Shown in pieces: positions 16,247-25,517 of a stretch of DNA of 64,000 nucleotides. This stretch comes from Pseudomonadota bacterium (GTDB lineage Bacteria > Desulfobacterota > Desulfobacteria > Desulfobacterales > Desulfobacteraceae). Numbering within the stretch: position 1 is the first letter of the stretch; every line of letters starts with the position of its first letter. Under the pieces are notes generated by a model that saw only the letters and a program-made list of their open reading frames with translations, was not told the origin of the DNA and searched no databases. The translations under genes and the position numbers were made by a program. Where the stretch lies: contig JAHJLV010000055.1 in assembly GCA_018821535.1 (NCBI GenBank), positions 61,626 to 125,625 on the forward strand, in the 5' to 3' direction.

Positions 16247-17827
16247 TTATTCTTTGAGCACAGATTCAAATATATGATATTCCTCCATGTGGTAATGTGG
16301 TTCAGGATATACAGCAATGGGTTTGGAAAATTGTTTCTCCAGAGAGGAGATCAGGTGTTTTTCCTGCCCGTGAAGCAGTTGGGCAATTTCAGGATGAACC
16401 TTGACGGTAAAGCGGTTGCCCATCATATCAGAGGCTTCACTGAGCAGATCCCGATAGATTTTATGGCAGATGGATTTTCTGGATAACAAATGCCCGTCAC
16501 CATTGCAGTAAAAACAGGGTTCACACAGGGTTCGGCTCAGGTTTCTTCTGATTCTTTTGCGGGTCATCTGCACCAGTCCAAGTTCGGTCAGCGGCAGGAT
16601 ATTGGTCTGGCTTTTATCTTTTTTCATGGCTTCGTTTAAATGGGCCATGACCTTGTCTTTGTGCTGTTCTTTTTTCATATCAATGAAGTCGATGATGATG
16701 ATGCCACCGATGTTTCGCAACCGTATCTGGTACGCAATTTCCTTGACAGCTTCCAGGTTGGTTTTAAGGATGGTTTCATCAAAATTATGTTTTCCGACAT
16801 AGCGGCCGGTATTCACATCAATGGCCACAAGCGCTTCGGTCTGATCAATGACAATATATCCGCCGGATTTGAGCCAGACTTTCTTTTTCAATGCCCGGGC
16901 AATATCACCTTCAATATTATAGGCATCAAAAATGGATTCCTTTCCCTGATAAAGCTCCACAGACAGTTTTACATCCGGCATAAGCTTGTTTAAAAAATTC
17001 TGAACATGTTCATATTCTTCTTTTGAATCGATAATCAGCTTGTCAGCTTCATTGGCAAGAAGGTCCCTGACTGCCCGGAAGGTTACCGTAAGGTCTTTAT
17101 ATACAAGGGATGTGGCAGACACGGTTTTGCTTCTTGCCGAAATGTCTTCCCAGGTTTTGGTTAAAAAATCGATTTCTTTTTCAATGGTATCTTTATCAAT
17201 GCCCTGGGCCCGGGTTCGAAGAATATATCCGAAATTGTTTTTGCGCAGGGATAACAGCATTTCTTTGAGCCGGAGTCTTTCTGCCTCATCTTCGATTCGC
17301 CTTGAAATGCCGATATGGTCAACCGTGGGCATCAGCACCATATACCGCCCGGCAAGGGAAATATGGGTGGTGACTCTGGGGCCCTTTGAACCAATGGATG
17401 ATTTGGCCACCTGGACAAGAACTTCCTGTCCTTCTGTAAGCAGATCTTCGATACCGCATTCCGGGGCCACAGCAGCTCTCCAGGACACTTGTTTTTCTGC
17501 AGCAGTCTCTGCATCCATATCATTGCCAATGCCATTGGTATCCGTGTCAGTGTCCTGTTCAAACTTTTGATACATTTTATGGCTGGCTGTATCTAAAACA
17601 TCATCCACGTAAATAAAGGCTGCCTGGTCAAATCCGATATCAACAAAGGCTGCCTGCATTCCCGGAAGCACTCTTTGGACCCGGCCTTTGTAAATATTTC
17701 CGGCAATGGACGTTTCATCTTCTCTTTCAATGAATACTTCGACAATGGTTCCGTTTTCAAGAAGCGCCACACGGGTTTCATGGGGTGCGGCATTAACCAC
17801 AAGTTCTTTTAGCATGGGTTCTGTCAT
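16247..17827 (-). CDS. rng: Ribonuclease E/G family endoribonuclease
   Basis: 526 residues, nearer RNase G than full RNase E because the long C-terminal scaffold is absent. The S1 domain is at residues about 40-130 (NIYKGRVQRVLPGMQAAFVDIG), catalytic aspartates lie in VAIDVNTG and IIIDFIDM, and the zinc-link cysteines appear in CEPCFYCNG. It cuts single-stranded, AU-rich RNA and helps mature rRNA and turn over mRNA. Its ATG overlaps the stop of the upstream fused radical SAM gene by 4 bases (ATGA), a coupling seen in many bacteria. Confidence 0.95.
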   Translation of the reverse strand: MTEPMLKELVVNAAPHETRVALLENGTIVEVFIEREDETSIAGNIYKGRVQRVLPGMQAAFVDIGFDQAAFIYVDDVLDTASHKMYQKFEQDTDTDTNGIGNDMDAETAAEKQVSWRAAVAPECGIEDLLTEGQEVLVQVAKSSIGSKGPRVTTHISLAGRYMVLMPTVDHIGISRRIEDEAERLRLKEMLLSLRKNNFGYILRTRAQGIDKDTIEKEIDFLTKTWEDISARSKTVSATSLVYKDLTVTFRAVRDLLANEADKLIIDSKEEYEHVQNFLNKLMPDVKLSVELYQGKESIFDAYNIEGDIARALKKKVWLKSGGYIVIDQTEALVAIDVNTGRYVGKHNFDETILKTNLEAVKEIAYQIRLRNIGGIIIIDFIDMKKEQHKDKVMAHLNEAMKKDKSQTNILPLTELGLVQMTRKRIRRNLSRTLCEPCFYCNGDGHLLSRKSICHKIYRDLLSEASDMMGNRFTVKVHPEIAQLLHGQEKHLISSLEKQFSKPIAVYPEPHYHMEEYHIFESVLKE

Positions 17828-20334
17828 CCTTGTCTCAGCTTCTTTATTCGTGCTGTTTTTATGGTAAGCTCGTCCAGTTTAAAAAACCTGGTGAGAATTT
17901 CAGTGGGCCGGACATTTCTTGTATTGTAAGGCTTCAGGCTGATTTTAACAGTGCATGGATCTATAAGGCAGATGTTCTGAACAGATCTTCGTATATCTGT
18001 TTTTCTGATCTCCCCTTTTTTGCTTAAGTCCTCCACAATGAATTCTGACAGGTTTAGAAACCGGTTTATTTTTTCAGGGTCAAGCGAGGGTTCTGAAAAT
18101 TTGATAATATAACGGGATATACTGTCAAGCGGAGGACTGTTTTTTGAAAAATTTGAACAACTGGTGATTAAAAGTCCTTCTGGAAGCTGGGGGTTCAATT
18201 TTTCTAAAACATATTCAGGAGGCAGGTCTTTTTCAAGATAGATATGCATCAGTTCGTGCTCGCTTTCCATGCCCACGGGCAGGGCATTGTCAAAGGACAG
18301 GCGCATGGCGGGATTAAAGCCCTGGGAGTATTTTGCATTCAGTCCGGCCCGTTTTATGGCCCTTTCAACAATGATGGCAAGTTCCAGGTGCCCGAAAAAG
18401 CGGGCATTGTCCAGTTTGGAATAGGACAGCTCAAATTTTTTATACGCATCATCTGCCAGCGGCGTTGATTCAAAAAGGGGATCTGTGCCGGTTTTTAGAG
18501 GGTCTGTTATTTCAGGATGAAGAATGGGTTTCAGGGTTTTAAAATCACAGACACCGCAGCCTGCGCAGTCATTTTCCCGGCAGTCAGGAGTCAGAATGCA
18601 ATCCTCAGCCTTTTTAAATTCTTTTTTGAAAAAAGCCGGCAACACGCCGGAGTCAATATGATCCCAGGGAAGCGTTTCACCTTCAGAACGCTTCCGGGTG
18701 GTGTAAAACAAGGGGTCAATCCCGGTGTGTTCAAACGCATTCTGCCATTTTGAAAAATCAAATTTATCAGTCCAGCCGTCCAGCCGGCATCCGTTTTTAT
18801 AGGCCGCGATCAGAAGGCTGGATAATTTTCTGTCTCCCCTTGCAAAGACGCCTTCTATCAGGCTCATTTCAGGGTCCTGCCATTTGAGTTTTATTTTCCG
18901 GTTACGCAGGGTGTCTTTCAGATACTGCAGTTTTTCTTTGGTTTCTTTCAGCGACATCTGTGCATGGCGCTGAAACGGGGTGTGGGATTTGGGGATAAAG
19001 CTGGTGATGCTGACATTGATATTTTTTTTCCCTTTGGCAAAGCCTGCCAGTTTTTCTGAAAGGGTACAGATGGCCTGGATATCTTCGGGTGTTTCAAAGG
19101 GAAGTCCCATCATAAAATACAGTTTGATAGTTTTCCATCCCAGATTCAATGCATTTTCAACTGTTGAGACAATACTTTCTTGGGTCAGGTTTTTATTGAT
19201 AATATCCCGCAGTCTCTGGGAACCGGCTTCCGGGGCAATGGTAAATCCGGTTTTCCTGACTTTTTTGATAATATTCATCAGTTCCGGGGTCAGTTTTTCC
19301 GCCCGGACAGAGGGAAGGGAAATCGCATTGCAGTGGTTTTGACTGTTCTGTATGAGCTGGGTCATCAGTTGGGACAGGTTTGAATAATCGCCCGTGCTCA
19401 AAGATAAAAGAGAGATGTCTGAATACCCGGTATTGGTTATGGATGTTTTTGCAATCTCCACCAGATCTGAAACCGAGCGTTCCCTGACCGGACGATAGAT
19501 CATGCCAGCCTGACAGAAACGGCATCCTCTTGAACACCCCCTGGCTATTTCCAGCCGCAGCCGGTCATGGACAGGTTTGCCAAACGGAATGATGGGAGCC
19601 TTTGGAAACTGTGCATTTGTCAATTGGGATAAAAATGCCCGTTTAACGGTTTTGTAATCCTCAAACTGCGGGGTCAGTTTCTGGATGCCGTTTTCATCAT
19701 ATTCCACATCAAAAAAGGAGGGGACATAAACACCGTCAATTTTTGATAAACGTCTGAGCAGGGTCTTTTTTTTGCCGTCGCCCTTTTTTTTAAAGTCAAT
19801 GACCGTGTCTGAAATCTGTAACACAACCTGTTCTCCGTCTCCGATGACAAATGCATCAAAAATATCTGCCAGAGGTTCCGGGTTGAAGGCACAGGGCCCT
19901 CCGCCCAGAATTAACGGAAAGGTGTCATCCCTTTGTGCTGCTGAAAACGGGATGCCGGATAAATCCAGTATCGTGAGAATGTTGGTGAAATTCAGTTCAT
20001 ATAACAGGCTGAAGCCGATGACATCAAAGCGTTTCAGTTCCCTTTGCGTCTCCATGGAAAGACAGGGGATGTTTTTTTGTCTTAAAAAATTCTCCATATC
20101 CGGCGCAGGGGCAAAAAACCGTTCTGCGGCAATGGTGTCCCGGGTATTTAAAATGGAGTATAGAATCTGAAGTCCGAAATGAGAGGTGCCGATTTCATAT
20201 AAATCCGGAAACACCAGGGCAAAATTCAGCTCCATCTGTTCCGGGTCTTTTTTTATGGCATTGATTTCATTTCCCGCATACCGTGTCGGGGTCTGAATCA
20301 AAGCAAGGATATCTTGATAATTTTGCGTATGCAT
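17824..20334 (-). CDS. TIGR03960-type radical SAM protein fused to a DUF2344 domain
   Basis: 836 residues. The N terminus resembles a B12-binding-like domain (ALVFPDLYEIGTSHFGLQIL; PLILGGGPCAFNPEPLADIFDAFVIGDGE), followed by radical SAM motif CSRGCRFCQAG (C-x3-C-x2-C) and barrel. A short cysteine-rich segment (CRENDCAGCGVC) leads to a C-terminal DUF2344/TIGR03936 domain (FELSYSKLDNARFFGHLEL..GFNPAMRLSF). Other genomes have the two as neighbours; here they are fused, which is also common. Its tight coupling with rng suggests a role tied to RNA metabolism, but the reaction is not known. Confidence 0.9.
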   Translation of the reverse strand: MHTQNYQDILALIQTPTRYAGNEINAIKKDPEQMELNFALVFPDLYEIGTSHFGLQILYSILNTRDTIAAERFFAPAPDMENFLRQKNIPCLSMETQRELKRFDVIGFSLLYELNFTNILTILDLSGIPFSAAQRDDTFPLILGGGPCAFNPEPLADIFDAFVIGDGEQVVLQISDTVIDFKKKGDGKKKTLLRRLSKIDGVYVPSFFDVEYDENGIQKLTPQFEDYKTVKRAFLSQLTNAQFPKAPIIPFGKPVHDRLRLEIARGCSRGCRFCQAGMIYRPVRERSVSDLVEIAKTSITNTGYSDISLLSLSTGDYSNLSQLMTQLIQNSQNHCNAISLPSVRAEKLTPELMNIIKKVRKTGFTIAPEAGSQRLRDIINKNLTQESIVSTVENALNLGWKTIKLYFMMGLPFETPEDIQAICTLSEKLAGFAKGKKNINVSITSFIPKSHTPFQRHAQMSLKETKEKLQYLKDTLRNRKIKLKWQDPEMSLIEGVFARGDRKLSSLLIAAYKNGCRLDGWTDKFDFSKWQNAFEHTGIDPLFYTTRKRSEGETLPWDHIDSGVLPAFFKKEFKKAEDCILTPDCRENDCAGCGVCDFKTLKPILHPEITDPLKTGTDPLFESTPLADDAYKKFELSYSKLDNARFFGHLELAIIVERAIKRAGLNAKYSQGFNPAMRLSFDNALPVGMESEHELMHIYLEKDLPPEYVLEKLNPQLPEGLLITSCSNFSKNSPPLDSISRYIIKFSEPSLDPEKINRFLNLSEFIVEDLSKKGEIRKTDIRRSVQNICLIDPCTVKISLKPYNTRNVRPTEILTRFFKLDELTIKTARIKKLRQG

Positions 20335-20368
20335 GATAGTTATTTTATTAAATATTTAACCTTATAAA

Positions 20369-20397
20369 TTGAACACATAGAAATTTTCTAATATATT
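20369..20397 (+). promoter_or_regulatory. Probable promoter of asnS
   Basis: TTGAAC (20369-20374) and TATATT (20392-20397) are spaced by 17 bases, matching the sigma-70 consensus at 4/6 and 5/6. The predicted transcript starts near 20404, leaving only about 14 bases of leader and no clear Shine-Dalgarno sequence before ATG 20418. The region is the short divergent gap from the fused radical SAM gene. Confidence 0.5.
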
Positions 20398-20417
20398 ATT
20401 TTTTCTCAGAAAACACA

Positions 20418-21809
20418 ATGGACAACGCAATGAAAAGAACAAAGATTCATGTTCTCAGGCAGCTTGAAAACTCCCCAGGGCAGGTTCTGGTCAAAGGATG
20501 GGTTCGAACCCGAAGGGACTCAAAAGAATTTTCATTTATGGAAATCAATGATGGTTCCTGCCTGAAAAATATTCAGGTCATTGCAGGCCAGGACCTTGAA
20601 AATTATGTTCAGATCCAGGCAGTTAGCACGGGAAGCGCTGTCAGTGTGGAAGGCTTGCTGGTTGCCTCTCCCGGCAAAGGTCAAAAATGGGAAATCCAGG
20701 CGCAGCGCGTTGAGATTATCAACCTGGCACCGGATTCCTATCCGCTTCAAAAAAAGCGGCATTCTGATGAATTTTTAAGAACCATTGCCCATTTGCGGCC
20801 CCGGACAAATAAATACGGGGCCATTTTCAGAATCCGGTCTGAAATGGCCTTTGCCATTCATCAGTTTTATAATAAAAAAGGATTCCGGTATCTGACCACA
20901 CCCGTGATCACAGGTTCTGACTGTGAGGGTGCAGGTGAAATGTTCCGGGTGACCAGCCTGAGTCCGGAAGCCGTCAAAAAATCCGGAATTATGGATTTTA
21001 AAGCGGATTTTTTCGGTCAGGAATCCAATCTGACGGTATCCGGCCAGTTGTCTGCGGAGATGTTTGCAATGGCGTTGGGGGATGTATACACCTTTGGCCC
21101 GACCTTTCGGGCGGAAAATTCCAATACCAGCCGTCACGCCGCAGAATTCTGGATGCTGGAACCGGAAATGGCCTTTTGTGATCTGCAGCAGAACATGGAC
21201 CAGGCTGAAGAGCTGGTTAAAGCATTAAGCGTTCATGCCCTTGAAAACTGTGAAGAAGATATGGACCTGTTTTTACAGTTTGTGGATAAATCTTTGCCAG
21301 ATCGCCTGAATACAATTATACATCAGCCCTTTGCCAGGCTTTCATATACCGATGCCATTGAAATTCTTCAAACTTCAAAAAAGGAATTTGAATTTAAAGT
21401 CGGATTTGGAATTGATCTTCAGTCAGAGCATGAGCGGTTTCTGGCAGAAGATTATTTTAAAAAGCCCGTGTTCCTGACAGACTACCCTAAAACCATCAAG
21501 CCTTTTTATATGCGGGTGAATGAGGATGATAAAACCGTTGCAGCCATGGATCTTCTGGTGCCGGGAATCGGAGAGCTGATCGGCGGCAGCCAGAGAGAAG
21601 AGCGTCTGGATGTCCTTGAAAAAAGAATGGATGAAATGAATCTGCCCAAAGAATCCTATTGGTGGTATCTGGATTCACGGCGTTTTGGATCGGTTCCGCA
21701 TTCCGGATTCGGCATGGGGTTTGAGCGGTTTTTAATGCTGATTTCAGGAATAAAAAATATCCGGGATGTCATCCCGTTTCCGCGAACCGTTGGCAGCATT
21801 GATTTTTAA
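20418..21809 (+). CDS. asnS: Asparaginyl-tRNA synthetase
   Basis: 463 residues, the usual length. The N-terminal OB fold is VLVKGWVRTRRDSKEFSFMEINDG; class II motif 2 is TFGPTFRAENSNTSRHAAEFWMLEPE and motif 3 is GFGMGFERFLM near the C terminus. It charges tRNA-Asn with asparagine. ATG 20418 and in-frame ATG 20430 are both possible because neither has a strong ribosome site. A separate ADP-ribosylglycohydrolase-like gene follows after about 70 bases. Confidence 0.97.
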   Translation: MDNAMKRTKIHVLRQLENSPGQVLVKGWVRTRRDSKEFSFMEINDGSCLKNIQVIAGQDLENYVQIQAVSTGSAVSVEGLLVASPGKGQKWEIQAQRVEIINLAPDSYPLQKKRHSDEFLRTIAHLRPRTNKYGAIFRIRSEMAFAIHQFYNKKGFRYLTTPVITGSDCEGAGEMFRVTSLSPEAVKKSGIMDFKADFFGQESNLTVSGQLSAEMFAMALGDVYTFGPTFRAENSNTSRHAAEFWMLEPEMAFCDLQQNMDQAEELVKALSVHALENCEEDMDLFLQFVDKSLPDRLNTIIHQPFARLSYTDAIEILQTSKKEFEFKVGFGIDLQSEHERFLAEDYFKKPVFLTDYPKTIKPFYMRVNEDDKTVAAMDLLVPGIGELIGGSQREERLDVLEKRMDEMNLPKESYWWYLDSRRFGSVPHSGFGMGFERFLMLISGIKNIRDVIPFPRTVGSIDF

Positions 21810-21881
21810 ATCACCAGAGGGTTTGGTATTTCCGATTATGGCCAACACAACCTTTTTCAATGACAACAAAGGGAGCAGACA

Positions 21882-22781
21882 ATGGATCCTAAAATACAAT
21901 CAGGCGTGCTGGCAGCCTTTACGGCGGATGCGCTGGCACTGGGAGCACACTGGGTTTACGATGTATCCTTGATAAAAAAACGTTATGGACGGCTGGATTA
22001 TATTACTGCACCGGAAATTGCTCCTTTTCACAAAGGAAAAGTCAAAGGATCGTTCACCCATTACGGTGACCAGATGTTCCTGCTGCTTGAATCGCTTTCC
22101 AACTGTTCCGGGTTTGATCCGGATGATTTTGCAACCCAGTGGCAGGCGATGTTTGCAAACTATCGCGGTTACATGGACACTGCCACAAAAAAGACCCTGG
22201 CAAAGTTTAAGGACGGCAAATCCCCAAAAACAGCTGGGTCAGATTCAACAGATCTGGGTGGTGCCGCACGGATGGTCCCGCTGGCACTGTTTTATGCAGA
22301 TGCGCCCCAAATCTTTATTGAATACGCAGACCTGCAGACAGCCATGACGCACAACCATCCTCAGGTTAGGGAAAGTGCACGTTTTTTTGCCGCAGCTGCA
22401 ATAGAAGCGCTGAAAGGTGCAGACCCGGTCGCATTGCTGAAGGCTGCCCTGAAAGGGCTGCCAGAGGACGCTGCCATTTCCAGGCTGGTGGTTCAGGGAC
22501 TTGATAGTGTCAATGCCAAAACCGAACAAGCGATTTCCAATTTTGGACAGATGTGTGAAACCCAGGCTGCCCTGCCCGGAACCATCCATCTGATTGCAAA
22601 ATATCCAGATGATCTGGAAACCGCGTTGATCGAAAATATAATGGCTGGCGGGGATTCTTCTGCCAGAGGAATCCTCTGCGCGTTTATCCTGGGGATCTGT
22701 AATGGAATGGATGCCATCCCGGCACGGTGGCTGGATGATATGCGTGAAACCGGCAGAATACGCGCTATGGCTGGAATGTAA
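21882..22781 (+). CDS. ADP-ribosylglycohydrolase-family protein
   Basis: 299 residues from ATG 21882, preceded by AAGGGAG. The N terminus (SGVLAAFTADALALGAHWVYD), the middle DSTDLGGAARMVPLALFYAD and THNHPQVRESA, and the C-terminal GGDSSARGILCAFILG match the DraG/ARH fold, where these loops carry two metal ions. The metal motif at the end reads DSSAR where DraG has DTDT-like acids, so metal binding or activity may differ. The substrate is unknown: it could be ADP-ribosylated protein, ADP-ribose derivative or another ribosyl compound. Confidence 0.82.
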   Translation: MDPKIQSGVLAAFTADALALGAHWVYDVSLIKKRYGRLDYITAPEIAPFHKGKVKGSFTHYGDQMFLLLESLSNCSGFDPDDFATQWQAMFANYRGYMDTATKKTLAKFKDGKSPKTAGSDSTDLGGAARMVPLALFYADAPQIFIEYADLQTAMTHNHPQVRESARFFAAAAIEALKGADPVALLKAALKGLPEDAAISRLVVQGLDSVNAKTEQAISNFGQMCETQAALPGTIHLIAKYPDDLETALIENIMAGGDSSARGILCAFILGICNGMDAIPARWLDDMRETGRIRAMAGM

Positions 22782-22784
22782 AGC

Positions 22785-23084
22785 TTAAGCCACAGATACG
22801 GTGTAATTCAATTCTTCTTTACGCAGCATATCCTGGAAGGCAAGCTGAATCCAGAAGTTTTCAGGCTGCTCAATCTGTTTTGCGATCTTTGCTGCCCTTT
22901 TAGGAGTGGGTACTCTTCGGCCTTTTTCGATATCGCAAAGACTTTGTGCAGAGATCCCCAGCAGTTTTGCAAAATCAGCCTGGGTGATCTCTTCGGTCAG
23001 CCTGTAAGCCTCCAGCGCATTGCCGAAGGTGAGCGGGCCAAACTCCTCCCGGAGTTTTTTTGTGCCGTATTTTTTAGTAGTCAT
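22785..23084 (-). CDS. HigA-like antitoxin, XRE helix-turn-helix
   Basis: 99 residues. An XRE-type DNA-binding domain is clear: RLTEEITQADFAKLLGISAQSLCDIEKGRRVPTPKRAAKIAKQI. The gene overlaps the upstream toxin by 11 bases, the toxin-first order of HigBA modules. It should neutralise the toxin and bind the palindrome in the promoter at 23350-23378. It ends 4 bases from the convergent ADP-ribosylglycohydrolase gene. Confidence 0.87.
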   Translation of the reverse strand: MTTKKYGTKKLREEFGPLTFGNALEAYRLTEEITQADFAKLLGISAQSLCDIEKGRRVPTPKRAAKIAKQIEQPENFWIQLAFQDMLRKEELNYTVSVA

Positions 23085-23343
23085 GTTTATTCACCTCTAT
23101 TATTTCAATCATGATTGCATTGTCATGCGCAGTATAAAACGTGTATGCTTTTGATAAGCGGACAGAACGCTGACCTGTTCTGTCACCATGCAAAGGTTCG
23201 TCGTGATATCCTTTTATCTTTTTTGCTTCTTCAATTCCCAGCATTTCCACCTGTTCCGCCCAGGTCTGAAGCTTCCTGACAATATGAATCGGAAGTTTTT
23301 TAAGCTGCTTTCTGGCATTCTTATTTATAATTATTTCATTCAC
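23074..23343 (-). CDS. HigB/RelE-like toxin
   Basis: 89 residues from GTG 23343. The fold pattern is RelE/ParE superfamily: ARKQLKKLPIHIVRKLQTWAEQVEMLG, then GDRTGQRSVRLSKAYTFYTAHDNAIMIEIIEVNKHDY, with basic residues on the central strands as in ribosome-dependent mRNA endonucleases. The longer TTG start at 23361 would lie inside the predicted promoter spacer, upstream of the transcription start, so I prefer GTG 23343, which coincides with the predicted start of transcription and would make a leaderless message. The cognate antitoxin overlaps by 11 bases. Confidence 0.82.
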   Translation of the reverse strand: MNEIIINKNARKQLKKLPIHIVRKLQTWAEQVEMLGIEEAKKIKGYHDEPLHGDRTGQRSVRLSKAYTFYTAHDNAIMIEIIEVNKHDY

Positions 23344-23349
23344 AGATAA

Positions 23350-23378
23350 AATATACGTCAAATAGACGTATAAATCAA
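23350..23378 (-). promoter_or_regulatory. Toxin-antitoxin promoter with embedded palindromic operator
   Basis: Minus-strand -35 TTGATT (23373-23378) and -10 TATATT (23350-23355) are 17 bases apart. The spacer and -10 contain a perfect 8-bp inverted repeat, TATACGTC (23352-23359) and GACGTATA (23365-23372) around a 5-base centre. A repressor bound here would block RNA polymerase directly, the usual autoregulation of HigBA-type modules. The predicted +1 is at about 23343, the toxin's GTG codon. Confidence 0.75.
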
Positions 23379-23536
23379 GGTGTTATTTATATCAGGTTTT
23401 AAAATGCTCAAAAAGATTTTTTGGGCGGGTCAAAAAAATAGGCGCTGGATTCTGCAGGGCAATTGCATGTAGCGTTTTGACATATTGAAAATCTCCAGCC
23501 TCAATTTTTTTTTAATGCGCTGTGATGAAAGTGGCC

Positions 23537-23917
23537 TCATCCAATAAGCGCCTGCACTTTAGCCAGAAGATCTGCAAATTTATAGGGTTTTAAAACATAA
23601 TCACTGGCGCCTTTGCTCAAACCCTTTATCACGTCCTCTTTCTGGGCTTTTGCCGTCAACATGATGATTGGTGTTTTGGATACAGGATCGTTGGATGTCC
23701 GTATTTTTTCAAGGACTTCAAACCCGTCCATTTTGGGCATCATCACATCAAGAATCACAAGGTCTATGGCGTTTTCCCTGTCAAAAAGATATTCTATTCC
23801 TTTTTGACCATTTTCCGCCAGGATCGGTTTATACCCTTCCTGTTTAAAACTGAACCAGAGGATGTCTCTGATCTGTTTCATATCATCGATAATGAGAATG
23901 GTTTTCTTATATTTCAA
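23537..23917 (-). CDS. Response regulator, receiver domain only
   Basis: 126 residues. The receiver signature is complete: LIIDDMK (acidic pair), LVILDVMMPKMDG (phospho-acceptor), MLTAKA and YVLKPYKF. No output domain follows. I choose TTG 23917 because AAGGAG lies 5 bases upstream and the long N-terminal extension of the open frame is only the antisense-like overlap with the kinase gene. The kinase stop codon is 1 base away, so the two are strongly coupled and probably a cognate pair. Confidence 0.85.
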   Translation of the reverse strand: MKYKKTILIIDDMKQIRDILWFSFKQEGYKPILAENGQKGIEYLFDRENAIDLVILDVMMPKMDGFEVLEKIRTSNDPVSKTPIIMLTAKAQKEDVIKGLSKGASDYVLKPYKFADLLAKVQALIG

Positions 23918-23918
23918 A

Positions 23919-25517
23919 TCAACTCCTTGTAAGTGGCAGATAAAATGTAACAACTGTCCCTTTGCCCAGGATACTGTCAACCGTGATTTTTCCATTATGG
24001 GAATCAATAATATGTTTGACAATGGAAAGTCCCAGGCCGGTTCCCTCAATTTCATGGGTATCAGAACTGTCCACGCGGAAAAACTTGTCAAATATGCGAT
24101 GGATTTTATTTTTCGGAATACCGATGCCGGTATCTGATACTTCGCATGAAAGAAAGTTTTCCTGTTGTTCCAGCGTGATACTGATGGTTCCTCCCATGGG
24201 TGAAAACTTGATGCTGTTTGAAATCAGATTCACCAGGACTTCCCGTATTTTTCCCTCATCTGCTTCAATCAATGGCAGTCCTTCCTGGAAATCCATCAGA
24301 ATATCAATGTTCGAAGACTTTGTTTTAAAAACAGACACAACAGAACGGATAATATCTTTTAACGAAACAGGGGAATAGTCAAAAACTAATTTTCCAGATT
24401 CAATTCTGGACAGGTCAAGAAGATTGGAAACAATGGTTGCAAGCCTGTCTGTCTCATTGTCAATCACGGACAAAAACTGCTCCCGGGTTGCATGATCATC
24501 CGGTTTTACCTGGGTCAGCAGTGCTTCGCTGTAGGATTTGATTATACTTAACGGGGTGCGCAGCTCATGGGAAACATTGGATACAAATTCGGATTTCATT
24601 TCATCAAGTTTTGTCAGCCGCTCAATTTCTTTTGACGCAGACATATCCCTGAAAATAAAAATGATACCAATGGTTTTTTTGTTTTTATCCGTTAGAAAGG
24701 ATGCATTTATGCCGATCATGATATCCACTTCTTTGTATGGGGAATGATTCACCATGGACTCGGGTGCAAACCCTTTGTCAAGGATCATGGAAAACAATTT
24801 ATCGATTTTCTGTTTCAGCTCTCCTTCTAAAAAGGCTCCATAGGGTTTTCCGGCAAGATGCTTTGTCTTGATCCCTAAAATAGCTGTGGCATTCCTGTTG
24901 ATCAGGGTGACAATGCCCTTCATATCGGTGGCCATGATCCCGTTGTTAATACTTTCAAGCATATCGGTCATATAGGCATTTGAATTGTTCAGTTTGGCGT
25001 ACAGGCTTTGATTCTCAATGGCTATGGCGGTCTGGGATGCTAAAAAATTCAGGATGGAGCTCAGCTTCTGATTGTAAATGGACGGATTAAATTCTGTTGT
25101 GATGACCATGAACCCGATGGGCTGTTTCGGGCTTTTTATCGGAAGAATACTGACAATGCTCTGGGCCTGCTTGTCCTGGAAATCGGTTATGATGGTCCAT
25201 CTTCCCTGATCCATGACCCAGTTGATAATTGTTTGCTCAGGAAAATGGTTGCCCGTGTCTTTTGGCGCAGTGCCGGACTGATGAATCTTTTGAAATTCTT
25301 TGCTGTCTTCATGAAACTGGCAGATGACAGCAGATTGATAATCCATGAGTTCCCTGATAATACGGCAAAAGATATCCAGGATGTTTTCAAGATCAAACTG
25401 GGATATGATTTTCAAGGACAGATCCTGAAAGGTTTCAAACAGGTCTACCTGGTCGGTGAGACTTGAAATGGTCCGGGTTAAAAATTGATACTCTTTTTCA
25501 AGAGGGGTTGTTTTCAT
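23919..25517 (-). CDS. GAF-PAS sensor histidine kinase
   Basis: 532 residues, no clear membrane span. A GAF-like domain spans about residues 40-180 (MDYQSAVICQFHEDS; SQTAIAIENQSLYAKL), a PAS domain about 185-300 (INNGIMATDMKGIVTLINRNATAILG), and the kinase core contains FVSNVSHELRTPLSIIKSYSEAL with the phospho-histidine, NLISNSIKFSP, DTGIGIP and GTGLGLSIV. It lies between an HDOD gene (4-base ATGA overlap) and a receiver gene (1-base gap), so this is a three-gene cytoplasmic signalling operon. Confidence 0.9.
   Translation of the reverse strand: MKTTPLEKEYQFLTRTISSLTDQVDLFETFQDLSLKIISQFDLENILDIFCRIIRELMDYQSAVICQFHEDSKEFQKIHQSGTAPKDTGNHFPEQTIINWVMDQGRWTIITDFQDKQAQSIVSILPIKSPKQPIGFMVITTEFNPSIYNQKLSSILNFLASQTAIAIENQSLYAKLNNSNAYMTDMLESINNGIMATDMKGIVTLINRNATAILGIKTKHLAGKPYGAFLEGELKQKIDKLFSMILDKGFAPESMVNHSPYKEVDIMIGINASFLTDKNKKTIGIIFIFRDMSASKEIERLTKLDEMKSEFVSNVSHELRTPLSIIKSYSEALLTQVKPDDHATREQFLSVIDNETDRLATIVSNLLDLSRIESGKLVFDYSPVSLKDIIRSVVSVFKTKSSNIDILMDFQEGLPLIEADEGKIREVLVNLISNSIKFSPMGGTISITLEQQENFLSCEVSDTGIGIPKNKIHRIFDKFFRVDSSDTHEIEGTGLGLSIVKHIIDSHNGKITVDSILGKGTVVTFYLPLTRS

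Noticed and set aside
17040..17570. 176-codon + strand ORF opposite rng
   Set aside because: It is antisense to the conserved catalytic region of RNase G and has low-complexity serine/arginine-rich translation typical of a shadow frame.
23344..23361. TTG start for the toxin at 23361
   Set aside because: The codon lies inside the operator and promoter spacer, upstream of the predicted transcription start, so it would not be in the message.
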